NCBI GenBank assembly: GCA_008692225.1
Contig: VICG01000008.1
Span: 310,001 to 374,000, forward strand
Origin: Monilinia fructicola
Lineage: Eukaryota; Ascomycota; Leotiomycetes; Helotiales; Sclerotiniaceae
Length of the DNA: 64,000 nucleotides
Direction of reading: 5' to 3'
Both the position numbers and the translations under genes were made by a program. Shown here in pieces: positions 25,483-39,749 of the stretch. The notes beneath the pieces are model-generated. The model saw nothing but the letters and a program-made list of their open reading frames with translations. It ran no database searches and was not told where the DNA came from. Positions within the stretch are counted from its first letter, which is position 1. Each line of letters starts with the position of its first letter.

Positions 25483-26152
25483 TGCTAGAGTTTATTATAG
25501 AACAAATATATATTCTTTAAAATTTCTTTTTAAAATAAGTAGTTAGTTTTTAAAAACTAAATATAGCTAATGTATTTAATAATATCTTTTATAGACGTTT
25601 TATTTATATTTTATAATTAAAAAAAGTTTCTATATAAATGATATATTCTATATAATACTTTTTATAAAAATATATAAAGCAATACTAAGATTAATAATAG
25701 TATTAACTTATTAATACTTATATATAATAATATATTATAAGATTCTTTCTTAAACCCTATTTTATTTTTGTTTTAAAATAACGAATTAGTTAAAATATAT
25801 ATTAAAATATATCTTTAGGAAAATATTATAAACTTTATAACTAATATTACCTTATAATATTTTAATTTAGAGAAAAACATTAATAATAATATATTATATC
25901 TTTAAAGAAATATATAAAAAGATATTAAAAACAAGTTGAATATTATAATACTAAATTTGTATTAAATAAATATTAATTATTATATTCAATTGAAAAACTA
26001 AAATAATACTCGTGCGAGGTTGAAAAGAGGCACACGTAAAAATATAGTTTATAATTATTTAACGAGACCTTACTATAATTGTATAAAATGTATAGGTATT
26101 GTAGATTTAGTATTTTTATACTTGTGATTAAAATTTCATATCACAAAGCTTA
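25483..26152. other. AT-rich debris with a degenerate R5-like end
   Basis: Nothing recognised in 25,483-26,000. From about 26,007, the sequence ACTCGTGCGAGGTTGAAAAG and the following bases resemble the R5 terminus, suggesting an older related element into which the next R5 copy inserted. Confidence 0.4.
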
Positions 26153-26947
26153 CTCGGGCGCGTTTTAAAAGAGGCATAGGCGAATATAAAACTTATAATT
26201 ATTTAACGAAACTTTAATATAATCTTATATTATTTATACATATATTAGATTTAGTATTTGAATATCTTTCTATAAAGTTTTTATATTAAATAAAAATAAT
26301 TTTTAAGAGAATAATAATACTATAAAGTTAGTGATTTTAGAAAATTTAAGAATTTATTAATATATTAGTTTAAAATTCAACGATATATAAATTTTGAAAA
26401 AATAAAATCATAGAAAAATAATATAATCTTTAAAGTCTTATTAAATATTTTTAAAATCTAATATTCTTTATTATACTAATATATATATTAATATAAAAAG
26501 TAAAAAATTCAAATTTTTAATAAAAAAATATGTTTATATAATCCAAATAAACGAATTTACCCCTTTAAAACTTGTAAATTTTCCTATATCTTTAACTTTA
26601 TTAATATATATTTTTAGTATTAATAAAGATATTAAAATTCTAAATTAAGCTATTTAAAATTTAGCTTTTATTTTATTATTTAATAGCATTTTATAAGTTC
26701 AACTATAATATTCGTTAAATTATTCAATATTTTTATATATCTTTAATTTTTTACTAAATTTTTAATATTTATACATTTTATTATATTATTATGTATTCAA
26801 TATTAGGCTTTATAATATAAAATTTTTATAACAAATATAAAAATACTAAATCTATAATACCTATAAATCTTTCAAAATTATATTAAGGTTCCGTTGAATA
26901 ATTATAAGTTATATTTTTGCGTATGCCTCTTTTAAAACCCGCCCGAG
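26153..26947. mobile_element. R5 TIR element, copy 2
   Basis: 795 bp, starting CTCGGGCGCGTTTTAAAAGA and ending with the complement of CTCGGGCGGGTTTTAAAAGA, flanked by TA at 26,151-26,152 and 26,948-26,949. Body matches 14,888-15,678. No coding frame; TA-target, probably mobilised by a Tc1/mariner-type transposase. Confidence 0.85.
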
Positions 26948-27047
26948 TAATATTAAATGGATCATGATATAATAAAATGTATGAATATTAAAAATTTGTT
27001 AAAAAATTAGAGATTTATAAAAATATTAAATAGTTTCACGAATATTA

Positions 27048-29897
27048 AGTCGCCTACCCTACTTCTCGCCACCCCCCCCCATTTGGTTAGCACTTTATAC
27101 CAAAAACAGCTATTTTCATATATTAATAACTTTACGAAAAATAAATATATATCTTTTTGAATTTTAATTATAGCTTTTAAATATACTTATTAATAGACTC
27201 TAGAAATTTTAAATTTTTGCGATTCTTTTATAAAAAGTAATATACAATTATAGAAAATTAGAAATTTCGGTTTTGGATTTATATGGAAATTATATATAAA
27301 ATTAAAATTTTGAAAAAAAATAATTATAGCTTTTAAACAAAGATAATAAAAAATGACTTATAAATTTTTATAAAACCTATTAATTAATATAGAGTAAATA
27401 CGCTATTTAAATTATATATAATAATTTATAAGCATTTAGTAAATTGAAATTATAAATTTTTTAATTAAAATCTTATAGTTGAAATCTAAGAATGTATATT
27501 AAACATTTATTATAAATAATAATATATAATTAAAATAAAAACTTTAATTAAATTGATTTTACGATTCTTTAATTTTTTTATATTATTTTTTTTAGCTATT
27601 TTAATTAAATAAATATAATTCCTTTTTAGTTAAATAGGTTTTAAAAGAGGTATATACAAAATAAGCGAGATTCTCAAAATAATACTTAATAATATATATT
27701 ATACTCTATAATAATATAAATAATTTAATTAATTCTTAATATTTTTTAATAAAAAATGCTTTAAAAAACTTACAATATGAAAAAGGTTTATACCTTAAAA
27801 TCTAAGATTAAAAGAATTGAGATATCTTTTAAAATATATAAAGAAATCTATACTTTTAATATGTTTAAAATATTTTAAAATTGTATTATTGATTATTACG
27901 AAATTAATCAATTATCAGTATTAAAAAATCTATTTGATATAAAAGCTTAAATTAAAAAATATAAGAAATCTTTAAAATCTATTTAAAACGTTATAAGATT
28001 ATTATTAAAAAAAATATATAAATTTTTAATATTTGAAAAAAAAAAGAAATTATATTAAAAATCGTTTAAATAAGAAAGTTTAAATATAAACCTTATATTT
28101 AGTATATATAAAAAATAAATTCAAATCACTCTTTATTGACTTTTTATAAAATAATAAACAAATTTTGTATTTATTAACTTATAAAAAATGAAAAACCCAA
28201 ATCAAATATAAAAATATAAGAATTATATATATAATTTATTAAATATTTATTAATATATAATTTATAGAATTATATATTTATAAAATTAGATTAATAAATA
28301 TTCTAAATATAGTAAAGAAAAACTATTAATATAGTCTTAATAAATATCTTTATTTTAATATTAAATAATTTATTATAAAATAGTTATATTAAAAAGCTGA
28401 ATTTATAAATACTTTTAAGTAAAAAAAGCCTTTAAAGTCCTTTAAAACCTTTAAAAAAGAGATCTTTAAAAAATTAAATAAATCCAAAGATCTTTTATAA
28501 AAATATCGAAAATGGTAAAAATTTTATATTGTAGGTTTAATTCGATACTGAAAAAGTTAAAAAAACAGTAAAGAATATATTATATTAAATCGGAAAGTAT
28601 ATTAATATATTTTAAATTAAAAAAAATTAAAAAACATTATAAAAAGCCTATTTTATTTAAAAATCATTTTAAAAAATATATAATATAAAAAGAAAAGATA
28701 GATTAAAAAATAAAATTCATTAATTTAAAATATATAAATTATACTTTATAGTATACTTAAACTATAGATTAATAAATTTAAAAGAAAAGAATAAAAAAAA
28801 GGTATTTGTTATTATCTAATTTAAATTCAAATTATAATAAATAATATACTAACTTATAACTCGAAGTATATTACAAGTATTCTAACTTTTTTAATATGAT
28901 TAAAATTATATAACCATTTTAATTTCCTAATTTAAACGCTATAGAATATATATAAGATTATATTAGAAATTAAATTAAAGCAAAAAAGATTATTTTAACT
29001 ATAAATAAAAAGATTATAATAGTTTAAAAGAAAAACTAGTAGAAAATCCTAATTAAAGTTATAAATAAATAAATTAAGAATCTTTAGAAATAATTTAAAC
29101 ATATTATATAATATAAAAAGAATAATAGCTTTTATAAATAATAGTTTTTATTAAAATATATTAAGATTTTATAGATTAAATATATATAAATTCTAATATA
29201 ATTATTATTTTTTTTCTAACTTATATTTTTTATCGCTTTAATATAATAATATTTATAATATCAAAATTAGTTTATAATAAGTTAAATATTCTCGTATAAT
29301 ACATTTTTTTAATTTATTTAATAAAATTTTAATCTTTAATTAAAGTTATATTTGTTTTTGTAATAGTATTATTTATTTAGTATTGAATATATATACAATT
29401 TTTTATTTTAGAGGTTTAGTAAAACTTATTAAAGTTGTTAAATAAATCTATAAATATCAATATTTATTATATAGCTTTCTATGATTTTCTTAATATTAAT
29501 ATTAATAGTTTTAAAGCATTTTTAAAAGAGATATAAGGTTGATTAATATAGGATTTTAAGGAGTTGAGTATTATTTTGAGAATCTCGCTTATTTTGCGTA
29601 TGCCTCTTTTAAAACCCGCCCGAGTAGAGATCTTGATTTTGTATAGGATTTATATATAAATCTAAACTTTTAATTTTAATTTTAATTTTTTATAATCTTT
29701 AATTACCTTTTACAAAAAAATCGCAAAAATTTAAAATCTTTAAAATCTATTGATTAATATATATTAAATCATTATTGAAAATTTCGACTAATTATATTAA
29801 TTCTTTAAGGAGTTATTAATATATAAAAATGACGGTTTTTAGTATAAAATGCTAGCTAAATGGGGGGGGGGGGTGGCGAGAAGTAGGGCAGGTGACT
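27048..29897. mobile_element. TIR element with AGTCGCCTACCCTAC ends, interrupted by a Tc1/mariner element
   Basis: Ends AGTCGCCTACCCTACTTCTC and the complement (...GAAGTAGGGCAGGTGACT), TA on both sides (27,046-27,047, 29,898-29,899). Removing 27,629-29,626 leaves about 852 bp that aligns, in reverse orientation, with the 855-bp copy at 21,149-22,003. A run of ten or more Gs lies near 29,862-29,873. Confidence 0.85.
27629..29624 (+). mobile_element. Degenerate Tc1/mariner-like transposon (about 2.0 kb)
   Basis: Inverted termini share GGTTTTAAAAGAGG and AAAATAAGCGAGATTCTCAA, and the better-kept right end closes with CCGCCCGAG. TA is duplicated at 27,627-27,628 and 29,625-29,626, and the empty site is preserved in the copy at 21,149-22,003. 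On the plus strand at about 28,923-28,955 the codons read FPNLNAIEYI-stop, the RIP-damaged form of the SPDLN..IE..W block carrying the third catalytic Asp of Tc1/mariner DDE transposases. About 90 bp upstream (28,840-28,866) NNILTYNSK matches the second-Asp DNAPxHxS block, in another frame. Catalytic Asp codons have become Asn and several Trp/Gln codons have become stops, so the element is dead. Confidence 0.8.
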
Positions 29898-29972
29898 TAG
29901 AGTTAAATATATTAAATTCTACTAGTACTCGCGGAAAATAAATATTTAGACTATGGATTCTTCGAATTTTAT

Positions 29973-30247
29973 GTCATGGAGAACGAATCATACGAGAGCA
30001 TACGAGGATCACCAATAGGAGCAAGCATAAAATATAGAATATGGTATATATGAGTAAGCTAATAATTCTATTTTTACTATAAAATAGTAAAAGAAGTATA
30101 TATAATTAAAAAAGCAGTGTATAATCTTTAATTAGGGAGTATAAAATGTTTTATATATTCAAAATCAGTATTAAAGGATTAGAATAAACCTTTGGTTTAT
30201 TTTTTATTAATAATATGATAGGATTATATAATCATTTTTGTATAATA
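29973..30247. repeat. 5' LTR (heavily mutated)
   Basis: It aligns end to end with 38,161-38,436, with nearly all differences being transitions. Its last bases ...GTATAATA correspond to ...GCGTGACA of the 3' LTR. Its first 21 bases keep CpG-containing positions that the 3' LTR has lost, while its distal half is more decayed. Confidence 0.8.
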
Positions 30248-33200
30248 TATCCTTTAAATTAAGTTAATCTATTAAAAGCTAATAGAATATAATCTTTTGT
30301 TAATATATAAACGAGTATATATATATTAATCCAACTTTTTATTATATATTAAAAAAAGATATTATTATTATTAAAAATCAAATTTGAAAATAAAAAAAAA
30401 GAAATTATAAAAAAAGTATATTGATTTAAGATTAAAAAAAGGGTATTTAGTTTTTAATCTTTGATATAATTAATAATTATTGATAAATGTAAATAAGTGC
30501 TTATATAACTTTTTACATTAATAGTAAAATGCATCGAATATATTATAAACAAATAAAAAATGCATTTAAGCGTTCAAGTATAAAATCTATTAGAGTTTAT
30601 TAAAACGTTAATAATACTTAATTATTTAATTTAATGGGTAGATATTATAACTTTGTAAATAGTAAAGAATATAATTGATAAACGAAATATAACTTTTGAA
30701 TTTATATAAAAAGTTTTGTAGGAGTATATTGAAGTAATTCTTAATATCTTTAATTTAATTATTTTTTTTATTTATTTTAATATACTTTTAAAATAATTAA
30801 AAAAAGCAATTAAGTAGTTAAAGCAAGATTAAATGGTTTAAGCTTATATAGCAAAGTATAAAGGATCGAATTTCGGATCTTTATTATTTAATAAAGCTAT
30901 TTGTAATGTTAATTTTAATATAAATATTAATATTATTATTTAATTCAATTTAATTTATAATATATTAGAATCTTATAATTTAGATAAGGATTTCAAGGGA
31001 TTATAAAGTAAGGGGTTTAGCTATAATCCTATAATTGCAAGATTTTTTATTATAAACATATTTTAATTGTTTATTTAAAGAGTATTTGGTTGATTTTAAT
31101 CTTTTTTAAATATTTTTCTAAAAATATAGAATTTGTTACTATTTTAATAATAACAAAAATAATTTAGAATCCTTTAACAAAAGTTTAAAATTATAAATTT
31201 AAAAATATTTGATAAAATATAAATTGCTCTTTAGGAATATAGAAATATAATTGATTAATTGTTTTTATTATAAATTATCCTTTTATTATATATTTATAAG
31301 ATTACAGATATAAAATAATAATAAAAATACAGAAGCTTTTATTATAAAGGTTAAAAAATTATTTAAATTAAAAATTGCTTTACAATTATATATCATTTTA
31401 TTATTTTTATTCTTGTTCTTAATATTTGTTGAGAGTATCTTTGTTTTTGTTATATTAAATTGTTTTGTTTGGAAAATGATAATAACAAATATATTAATAA
31501 TATTAATATTATAGAAAATCGTTGTATATATTACAAAAATTATTCTTACATTACAATTGCTTTTGATTTATATAAAGTTATATTAATTGTTTATATAATC
31601 TTTAAAAATCGAGATAAAGTTATTTTTTTATAAATAAATTTTTTTATTCTTTTAATTAAAATAATATTAAATTAATATATATTAATTATAAAAGCAAATA
31701 AAATTATATTATAATATAAAGAAAATAATATTAATAAATTAGGAGAAAGTACAAGAAATATTGTATAAAAAATTGTTTGCCTTTATATATATTTTTTTTA
31801 CTCCTTTTAATCTTTAGGATTATATAATATTCTTTTTAACATTCTTTCATTTAATTATAGATTAATACTTTAAATAATTAAAAGAATTTATTTAAAAGCA
31901 TTTAAAAAATTATAAAGCGATTAAATTGGATAATATTATTGTTTACAAAAAAGCTTTATAAATACTTTATATTAATACTTTTTATTTAAGTTATTTTAAT
32001 TCTTTTTATTGTAAAATCCTTTTTATTAGCTATTTGTAATTTTATTATACAAAGTTTTGTATTTTACTTTTTTTAAAGTTCTAAATTTTATTCTTTTCAA
32101 AATTTTATTTTTTATCTTATTCATTGTAATATTTCTATTGTTATAAACTTTTCAATTTTTGTAATATAAACTTTAGAGTTTTAACTTTCTTTTATTACTT
32201 ATAAAAAGTAGCGTTTTATTATAAAAATACCTTCTCCCAAAAAAAAATTTTTTTGCTCTTAGATTCTAATAATAAATTAATAGATTTTAATCCTAAAATT
32301 ATAAAGTTATAGAAGATTGTAAAATTAAAAAAAATAAAAATTAATATTACTTATATATAAACTAAATTAAATAAAAAAAAATTATTAAGGAAAAGGAAAA
32401 AAAAAAAGAAAGCAAAATTGTTAAAAAAGATTAAAGAATTTTATAAAATGAAAACAAAGTTTAAAAGCTCTTAAAAAAGTAAATAGTTTTTAAATTATAT
32501 AATGATTTTCAATTATTGTAATGTTATATTTTTGAAATGTATAATATATAAAGCTTTTAAAAAAGTTCTATGTAATTAATCTTTTAATTTTGCTTAATTT
32601 TAAATCAAGCATTTTGTAGATTAAATAGTAATCTAAAATATTTTAAATTTCTAACAAATAAGATTTTTAATTAATCTATTAACAAACATTTGATTTATTA
32701 ATAGATATAATACAATAAAACTACCCTTTGAATATTTCTGTTTTAATTATATATTCTATATATTAATATATCTAAGCTTAATAAAAATTCTTTTGTTTTC
32801 ACCAATTATTAAATAAATTGTTTAAATATTATTACAATATACAATGGTAGGCTTTTTAATTATAAAATCTATTTTTTTTAAAAATCTAAAAAATAACCAT
32901 AATCTTTTTTGAAAAATATTCTACTCCAAAAAAACTTTACTCTAATAATAAAAATAATTACAGTATCCTATTATATTATTTTTTATACAATAGGATTATT
33001 AAAAAGCAATATTATATACCCTTAGGATAATCTTTGTATTTTAAAATCATCTGCAAATGATATATTAAAAAACACCAAAAACTATAAAATATACTTTATA
33101 AAATATTTTATTCTTAGAAATCTTATATTTTATGAATATTGAATATAATAATCTATTATATCTATATAATTTTAAAAAAAGTTAATCAAATAAATTAAAC

Positions 33201-36200
33201 TAAAAAACTGTAAAAGTAACGTTTACTTGAATTATTATTATAGTATATAAAATTAATCTGATTTTTTTTTAAATATACTTTTTTGAAATATTATAAAAGT
33301 ATTCTTTTTATTCTTTTTAAATATTATAATTAGAAAAGGAGTATATACATTTTTATTAGTTAAATTAAACTTTTTAATAATTTTTTTAATATATATATTA
33401 TAAACAAATAAAAACCTATTTTAAAATTGATTTTTAAATATGCAAATATTCAAAAACTATTTTATATCATTTAACTTTTAGAGTTTATATACTTTTTTAA
33501 ATTATTCAATAAATTTTTAAATATTCTATTTATACTTTTTGTAGTATATAATCTAAATATTATTTATAAAAAACAATATTATAAATTTACAATCTTTATT
33601 AAAGTATATACAAAGCTTTTTCTTATAAACCTTTAATCCTAAACGTACAAATATAAATATAAGCTTTTTAAACTATATTATAAATAAATCTTTTAATCTG
33701 TAAAATATATAATTCAGGATTATAATCTTTTCAGGGATTTTGTATTTATCTAGCAATTGATAATATATCGATACTCTATTAAGATTGTGAATCATATTAA
33801 CAAAAGTATTGATTATATTATATTATTTAGTTTTAAAATCATATTTTGCAATTATTGTTATAACTATTCGAAAAGAGTAAAAAATGAAAATAATAGTATA
33901 AATAATTTCAATTATAATTTTCTTTTAAAGGTTATTATATATTATTAATTTTAATCTTTACTTATTTATAAATTCTTATTTATCGTTCTTATAATCAAAT
34001 ATTTATTAAAAAAGAATTAAATATATTATTACTTAATTCAAATTTATTACTTTTTATATATTCCTTCCTTAAAGATTATTGATCTTTTTCTTATAATTTT
34101 GCTTAAATTCTTTTTTAAAAAAATATTCCTTTAATTAATTCCAATTTTTAGATAATAAAAAAGCATTTAAGTAATAAGTTAATTTTGTGATTAATTACTT
34201 TTCAACAATTTAAAAAACAATAAATTTATTTAAGATTGTAACAATTATTATACTATAAATCATTATAAAATCCTTTTTGATTTCTAATCTTTTTATATTA
34301 AATTAATCAAATTAAAATGTTGAATAAAATTTATTGAGTTTTTTAATATCCCTTTATTTAATCCTTTGTACAATTATTGTTTTGATATATAATCTTGTAT
34401 TCTTATAATTATTATACTGTTAATTATAATGTATATATCTACAAATAATTAAAAAAGTATATATTAATAATTAATTAAATAATTTAATCTTTTTATTTGT
34501 GAATAATTAATACTTTTACGGATTAAATATTATTTATAAAAGTTCAATAATTAATGTTTAAGGTTTTTTTGTAATATAATCGTTAATTAACTTAATTGTA
34601 AGAATGTGTTTATTAGATTACAGTAGAATAATCTTTTTTTTATTTAAAAAATATTTCTCAATTAAGTATTTTATATTAGGATATTATGTACAATTTTAAA
34701 TAATATTTAAAATCATTATTGGTTATTATAAATAATACTTTTATTAAATCTTAATACTTTTTAATTAATTTTCTTTTGTATTAAATGTAGGATCGGATTA
34801 ATTTATATAATTAATATTTATTAAATTAAAATTATTTATATTAATATTATTCAAATTTATTATAATATTATTCTTTATATTATTTAATAAAAATCACGTT
34901 TGGTTAATTAGTAATTCTATTAATAAATCAATATTATTATTAAATTATTTTCCCAAAATTTTTTTACCCTTTTGATTTTTTAATGGATATATTTAGTAGG
35001 TTGATATAGGATTATTATTCGAAAAATCTTTTTTATCTTTGAGATTAAAACTTACCTTTAAAAATAATTTATTAATGTTACTTTTTTTTCTAATATATAT
35101 AATGATTAGAATTTCAATTTTAATACTTATTTAAATATTTATTTAATTATCTATAATATTATTCTTTTTTAGGATTAATTTATTAGATTTTATTTTATTT
35201 AATATATTTAATATAAAAATAACTTTTTTAAATATTATTTTTAAGTAAAAGTAAATTTGTTAATTAATAAAATCGTTTTTATATATGTAATCTTTATTAA
35301 AAGTTATATTTTAAATAATAATAATATAATCAAATTGTGGAATCTAAATATAATAAATATTTAAACTTACAATATATTCTATTAGATATTCTATATAAAC
35401 TTAAAAATTAGTTTTATATCATTTTTTATATATATTAATTTCCTGATTTTTATTTAAAGAATATACTTTATAACTATATTAAAAAATACTGTTTTAATTA
35501 AATTATAAATTCATTAAAATTTAAATAGTAAGAGTAAAATTATTCTTTTAATAATAATCTTTAAACTATGTATTAAAAATCTTATTAAATAATTTGAAAA
35601 ATTAACTTTACAATAGATTAATATTATATAAGTAAATAATTGCAAAAACTATTTTCATCTATATTTTATCTGATAATCCTAAGGATTAATATATTTTGAT
35701 TTGTTTTGTGATAATCTTTTATTTTACTCGTTTTATTTTTTTGTTAAATTGATGGATATATGATAGTAAAAGCTTTAATTTAATGCTTTTAAAAATAATT
35801 TATTTTTCAAATTTTATTAATCTTAAAATTGCAATAATAAATGTATTACGATTTTATTTAATTGTTATTATTAATAATCTATATTTTCTATTAATTTAGA
35901 ATAAGAAATTCTTAATTATTAAAGATACTTTTATAAATAATTTGCTAATAAATGTAAAAAAATAAAATATTCTATTAAACATTTTTTTAATTATTAATAA
36001 TTAATTTAATTTATTATAATTTTATAAAAAATCAAAAAAGATTTTATTGTATTTTATAAAAGGGTTGAAAAGGTTATTTTTTAAATACTTTTGATATAAT
36101 TTGCAAAGTATAAATAAAAAAGCATTTTATACATTTCTTTTTAGGAATATTAATGATCTTCACTTTTTAAGTTAATATAATTAAATGTTTTAATGTTTAT

Positions 36201-38160
36201 TTTTTAAGATATTTTGTACGTTTATACTACATTTCTCTTAAATCTAATCTTTTAGATTAAAGATTCTTTAAATGTTTAAATAAACAATATTAATTATTTA
36301 AGATTATAAAATACATTATATAACAATTGTTTATTGGAATAAATGAAAAATCAAAGTAAAAGAATAAGGGTTTATATTCTAAAAGCAAAAGATTATTTTT
36401 TCTAATTAATTAAGCAAAAATAATATTCTTTTTTATAGTATTTATACAAAGAGTATTATTATAATTATATATTTATATTTCTAACTTTGCAAAAATAACT
36501 TTCAAAACAATATTTGTATAAAAACCTAGAATAAAAGCAATATTTGAAAGAACAAGATTTATTAATCAAGGATTATTATTATTATTTAAAATGTTAATTA
36601 TAGTATGTAATCTTTTACTAATTATTTAATATAAAATTGTATTAACTTCAATTATATCATTAAGATCAAATGAGGTGTATTTAAAATCATTAAGTAACAA
36701 GATATTATTAATCAAATAAGTTAATTTGCAATTATTAAAAAGGGTAGAATAAGCAAGATAATAAAAATCAACAATTGAAGTAATTAAATAAATTCCAAAA
36801 TTAAATTATTAAAAGATTATACAAACAAAGAATATTTTTTTATTCTTTTAATTATTTAATAACTACTTTTTTTTACAAATCTTAGGATTAAATACTTGAA
36901 TTATTAATTATATACTTTTAATTTAATTTTTTTAATAATCTTTTTAAATAACTTTTTATTTAATTAATCAATATATTTACTTGTAAAAGCAAATTTAATG
37001 TTTTTATACTTTTTTGGTTTTTATTTGTAATATAGATAATTTTAATAATTTTTTGATTAGTAAAAGTATTTATATTTAAATTTGTTTTTTTATAAAAATA
37101 TTTTGATTAATATTATTTTTATTATTATTTCTTAAATAGTATATATCTTTATTCTTCGAATTTTGTATATTCTTATTTAGCTTTGAATATACTATATTAT
37201 TATAATCGTTAAGGTTTAGTGTAAATAATCTTACATAAAGATTTGTTTTAATAATATCAAATTATATTTGAACGTATATAAATAAAAATTTTAATTTTAT
37301 AGTATTAAAAAAATCGATAATTATTTTAATTTTTTTAATTTTGTTGAGATTATATGTAATTATTCTTAAATATACGTATAACTATTTTCTATATTATTTA
37401 AAAGAATTACCTTTATTTAGTATTGTATTTATAAACGTTTGTTTATATACCGATTAAATTTATATTATTATAATAATGTTAATAAAAACAAACCATTTAA
37501 GATAAAGGATTATAAATAAGAGTAATCTATTATTATTTAGTAGATAAGTAGGTTTTATAAAAAGTTAAAGATTAATAATAGTATTAATTCAATTGTATAT
37601 TTTATAGTATAAAATCTTTTTAATAAAGTATATACTTTTAATCGCTTTTTAGGATTATTTTCTTTAATTGTATTTTTCTTAAAGATCCTTTATTATTAAT
37701 ATTTTCGGCTTTTGTAATTCTATAAATTTAATAGTTATAAAAATATTTGTATTATTAAAAATAAAAGTATTAATTATTATACTTTAATCTATATTAATTA
37801 TTATAATATTATATTCGTTCTTTTTATAATGATATTTTTTTAATTGCTTTTGGTTTGTTTAATCTATTAATTCTTCGATTATAATAAAAATAGGTAAGGT
37901 AATATTTAATTAATTAATTTATTAAATTTCTATAATATAAGGAGCATTAAAATTAATTTTATTTTATATACTTTTTGTATTGTATCGCTTTTTAAGAGCA
38001 TAATATCATTTAATTCATTTATTTTAATTGATAAGCTACAATTCGTTATTAAATAATATAATAATTTTAAGTAGGTAAAAAAATAAAGTTCTTTAATGAT
38101 AATTTATATAAATGTATTAAAAAAGTAATAGAAAATTAAGTATTATATTAGGTTTATAAT

Positions 38161-38436
38161 TATTATAAAGAATGAGTTATATAAAAGTATACAAGGATTA
38201 CTAATAGGAGTAAATATAAAAATATAAATATAGTATATATAAGTAGATTAATAATTTTACTTTTATTATGGAATAGTAGAAAAAGTATATATAATTAAAA
38301 AAGCGGTGTATAATCTTCGATCGGGGAGTATAAAATGCTCCACGTATTCGAGATCGGCATTAAAGGATCGGAATAGACCTTCGGTCTATTCCCTACCAAT
38401 GATATGGTAGGATCACATAATCACTTTTGCGTGACA
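38161..38436. repeat. 3' LTR (distal half well preserved)
   Basis: 276 bp. The distal half keeps near-normal composition, including GATCGGGGAGTATAAAATGC with a TATAAAA-like box near 38,329 and an inverted GAATAGACC/GGTCTATTC pair near 38,372-38,390. It ends TGACA before the TTTTA duplication. Confidence 0.8.
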
Positions 38437-38546
38437 TTTTATTATTTAATAGAGGTTAGCCCTCAAACCCCTAATCCTCACTTTGTTCGAGGCTAATAAA
38501 ATTCTACAAATCCATAATCTAAAAATTTATTTTCCGCGAGTGCTAG

Positions 38547-38742
<196 letters not shown>

Positions 38743-38960
38743 TAATTATTTTTAAAATCCTTTACTATTATAACTTTATTTTCTACTTTCTTGATTTAGA
38801 ATAAATACTTTTATATTATAAAGAAATATTTAATATAATTATATTCTATATTAAGTATATTAATAATAACATTATTTTTTTCTATATCTCTTTGTATATT
38901 TTATAATATATTTATTTATAATATTTGTAAATAAATATTAGTTTATATAATTTTCTTTAT

Positions 38961-39112
38961 AATAATTCTATTTTATTCTTTTTATTCTTTTATTCTTTTA
39001 TTCTATTTATTCTATTTATTCTATTTATTCTATTTATTCTATTTATTCTATTTATTCTATTTATTCTATTTATTCTATTTATTCTATTTATTCTATTTAT
39101 TCTATTTAGTTT
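38961..39112. repeat. 9-bp array (TTTATTCTA)n
   Basis: About a dozen near-perfect copies of TTTATTCTA, preceded by less regular ATTCTTTT units. The mirrored place in the right arm holds a different array. Confidence 0.9.
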
Positions 39113-39540
39113 ACTTTTAAATACTTATATAAAGTATTTATTATGATTATAATAATAAACCTCTTTATTTATTATTTATTATTTATTATTTATTATTTCG
39201 AAATAATATAGGCCTATATATAATAGCTGAAATGGAATGGCCGGAATGAAATGGGCCGAAATAGTTAACCACCTTCGAAATGGCCGAAATGGAATAGCCG
39301 GAATAATTAAAGCTCCGAAAGTAGAACTAAAAGTCGGCATTAAAAAATTAAGGGTTTTTGCTTACTAATATTCGACCAATTAGAATTTTCTCGGAATACT
39401 TATAACTAATCATATAAGCCGCTAAGGATTTAAGATTCGTATTTTTTTCATTTTGAACCGCCTATAGTACAGGTATAATAGTCACATGATAACAGTCACA
39501 TGACTCTACATTTCTCTAAGGTTGATTCTTTGAATCCATT

Positions 39541-39749
39541 AAATACCAAAATAAAAGCTAAATTTTATATAGTTTATTTTAGAATTTTAATATCTTTATT
39601 AATACTTAAAATATATATTAATAAAGTTAAAAACATAGGAAAATTCACGAGTTTTGCAAGGGTATATTCGCTTATTTAAATTATATAAGTATATTATCAC
39701 AGAGGAAAGTCACGGGATTATACTATATATACCCTATTAGCCACGTTAT
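39541..39749. other. Central spacer of the inverted repeat
   Basis: 39,545-39,695 matches, in reverse, the R5 interior near 15,270-15,410. 39,697-39,749 is an R4 segment (CACAGAGGAAAGTCACGGG...). Both appear to be insertions near the former palindrome centre. Confidence 0.55.

Larger units (their letters stand above)
29973..38436. mobile_element. RIP-degraded LTR retrotransposon (8.46 kb)
   Basis: The outer ends are TGTCATGG... and ...GCGTGACA, the TG...CA pattern of LTR elements, and a 5-bp duplication TTTTA lies immediately outside (29,968-29,972 and 38,437-38,441). Direct repeats of about 275 bp at both ends are the LTRs. The 7.9-kb interior is intensely A+T-rich and no reverse transcriptase or integrase could be read with certainty. 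A plus-strand open stretch at 33,757-33,948 with a C-x2-C pair followed by basic residues might be a Copia-type pre-integrase scrap, but this is weak. Superfamily undetermined. Confidence 0.75.
29932..38546. mobile_element. MITE with CTAGCACTCGCGG ends, copy 2, split by an LTR retrotransposon
   Basis: The left piece 29,932-29,972 (CTAGTACTCGCGGAAAATAA...) and the right piece 38,437-38,546 (ending CCGCGAGTGCTAG) together rebuild one copy of the 150-bp MITE. The break is exactly where the LTR element with its TTTTA duplication lies. TA flanks the outer ends. Confidence 0.8.
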
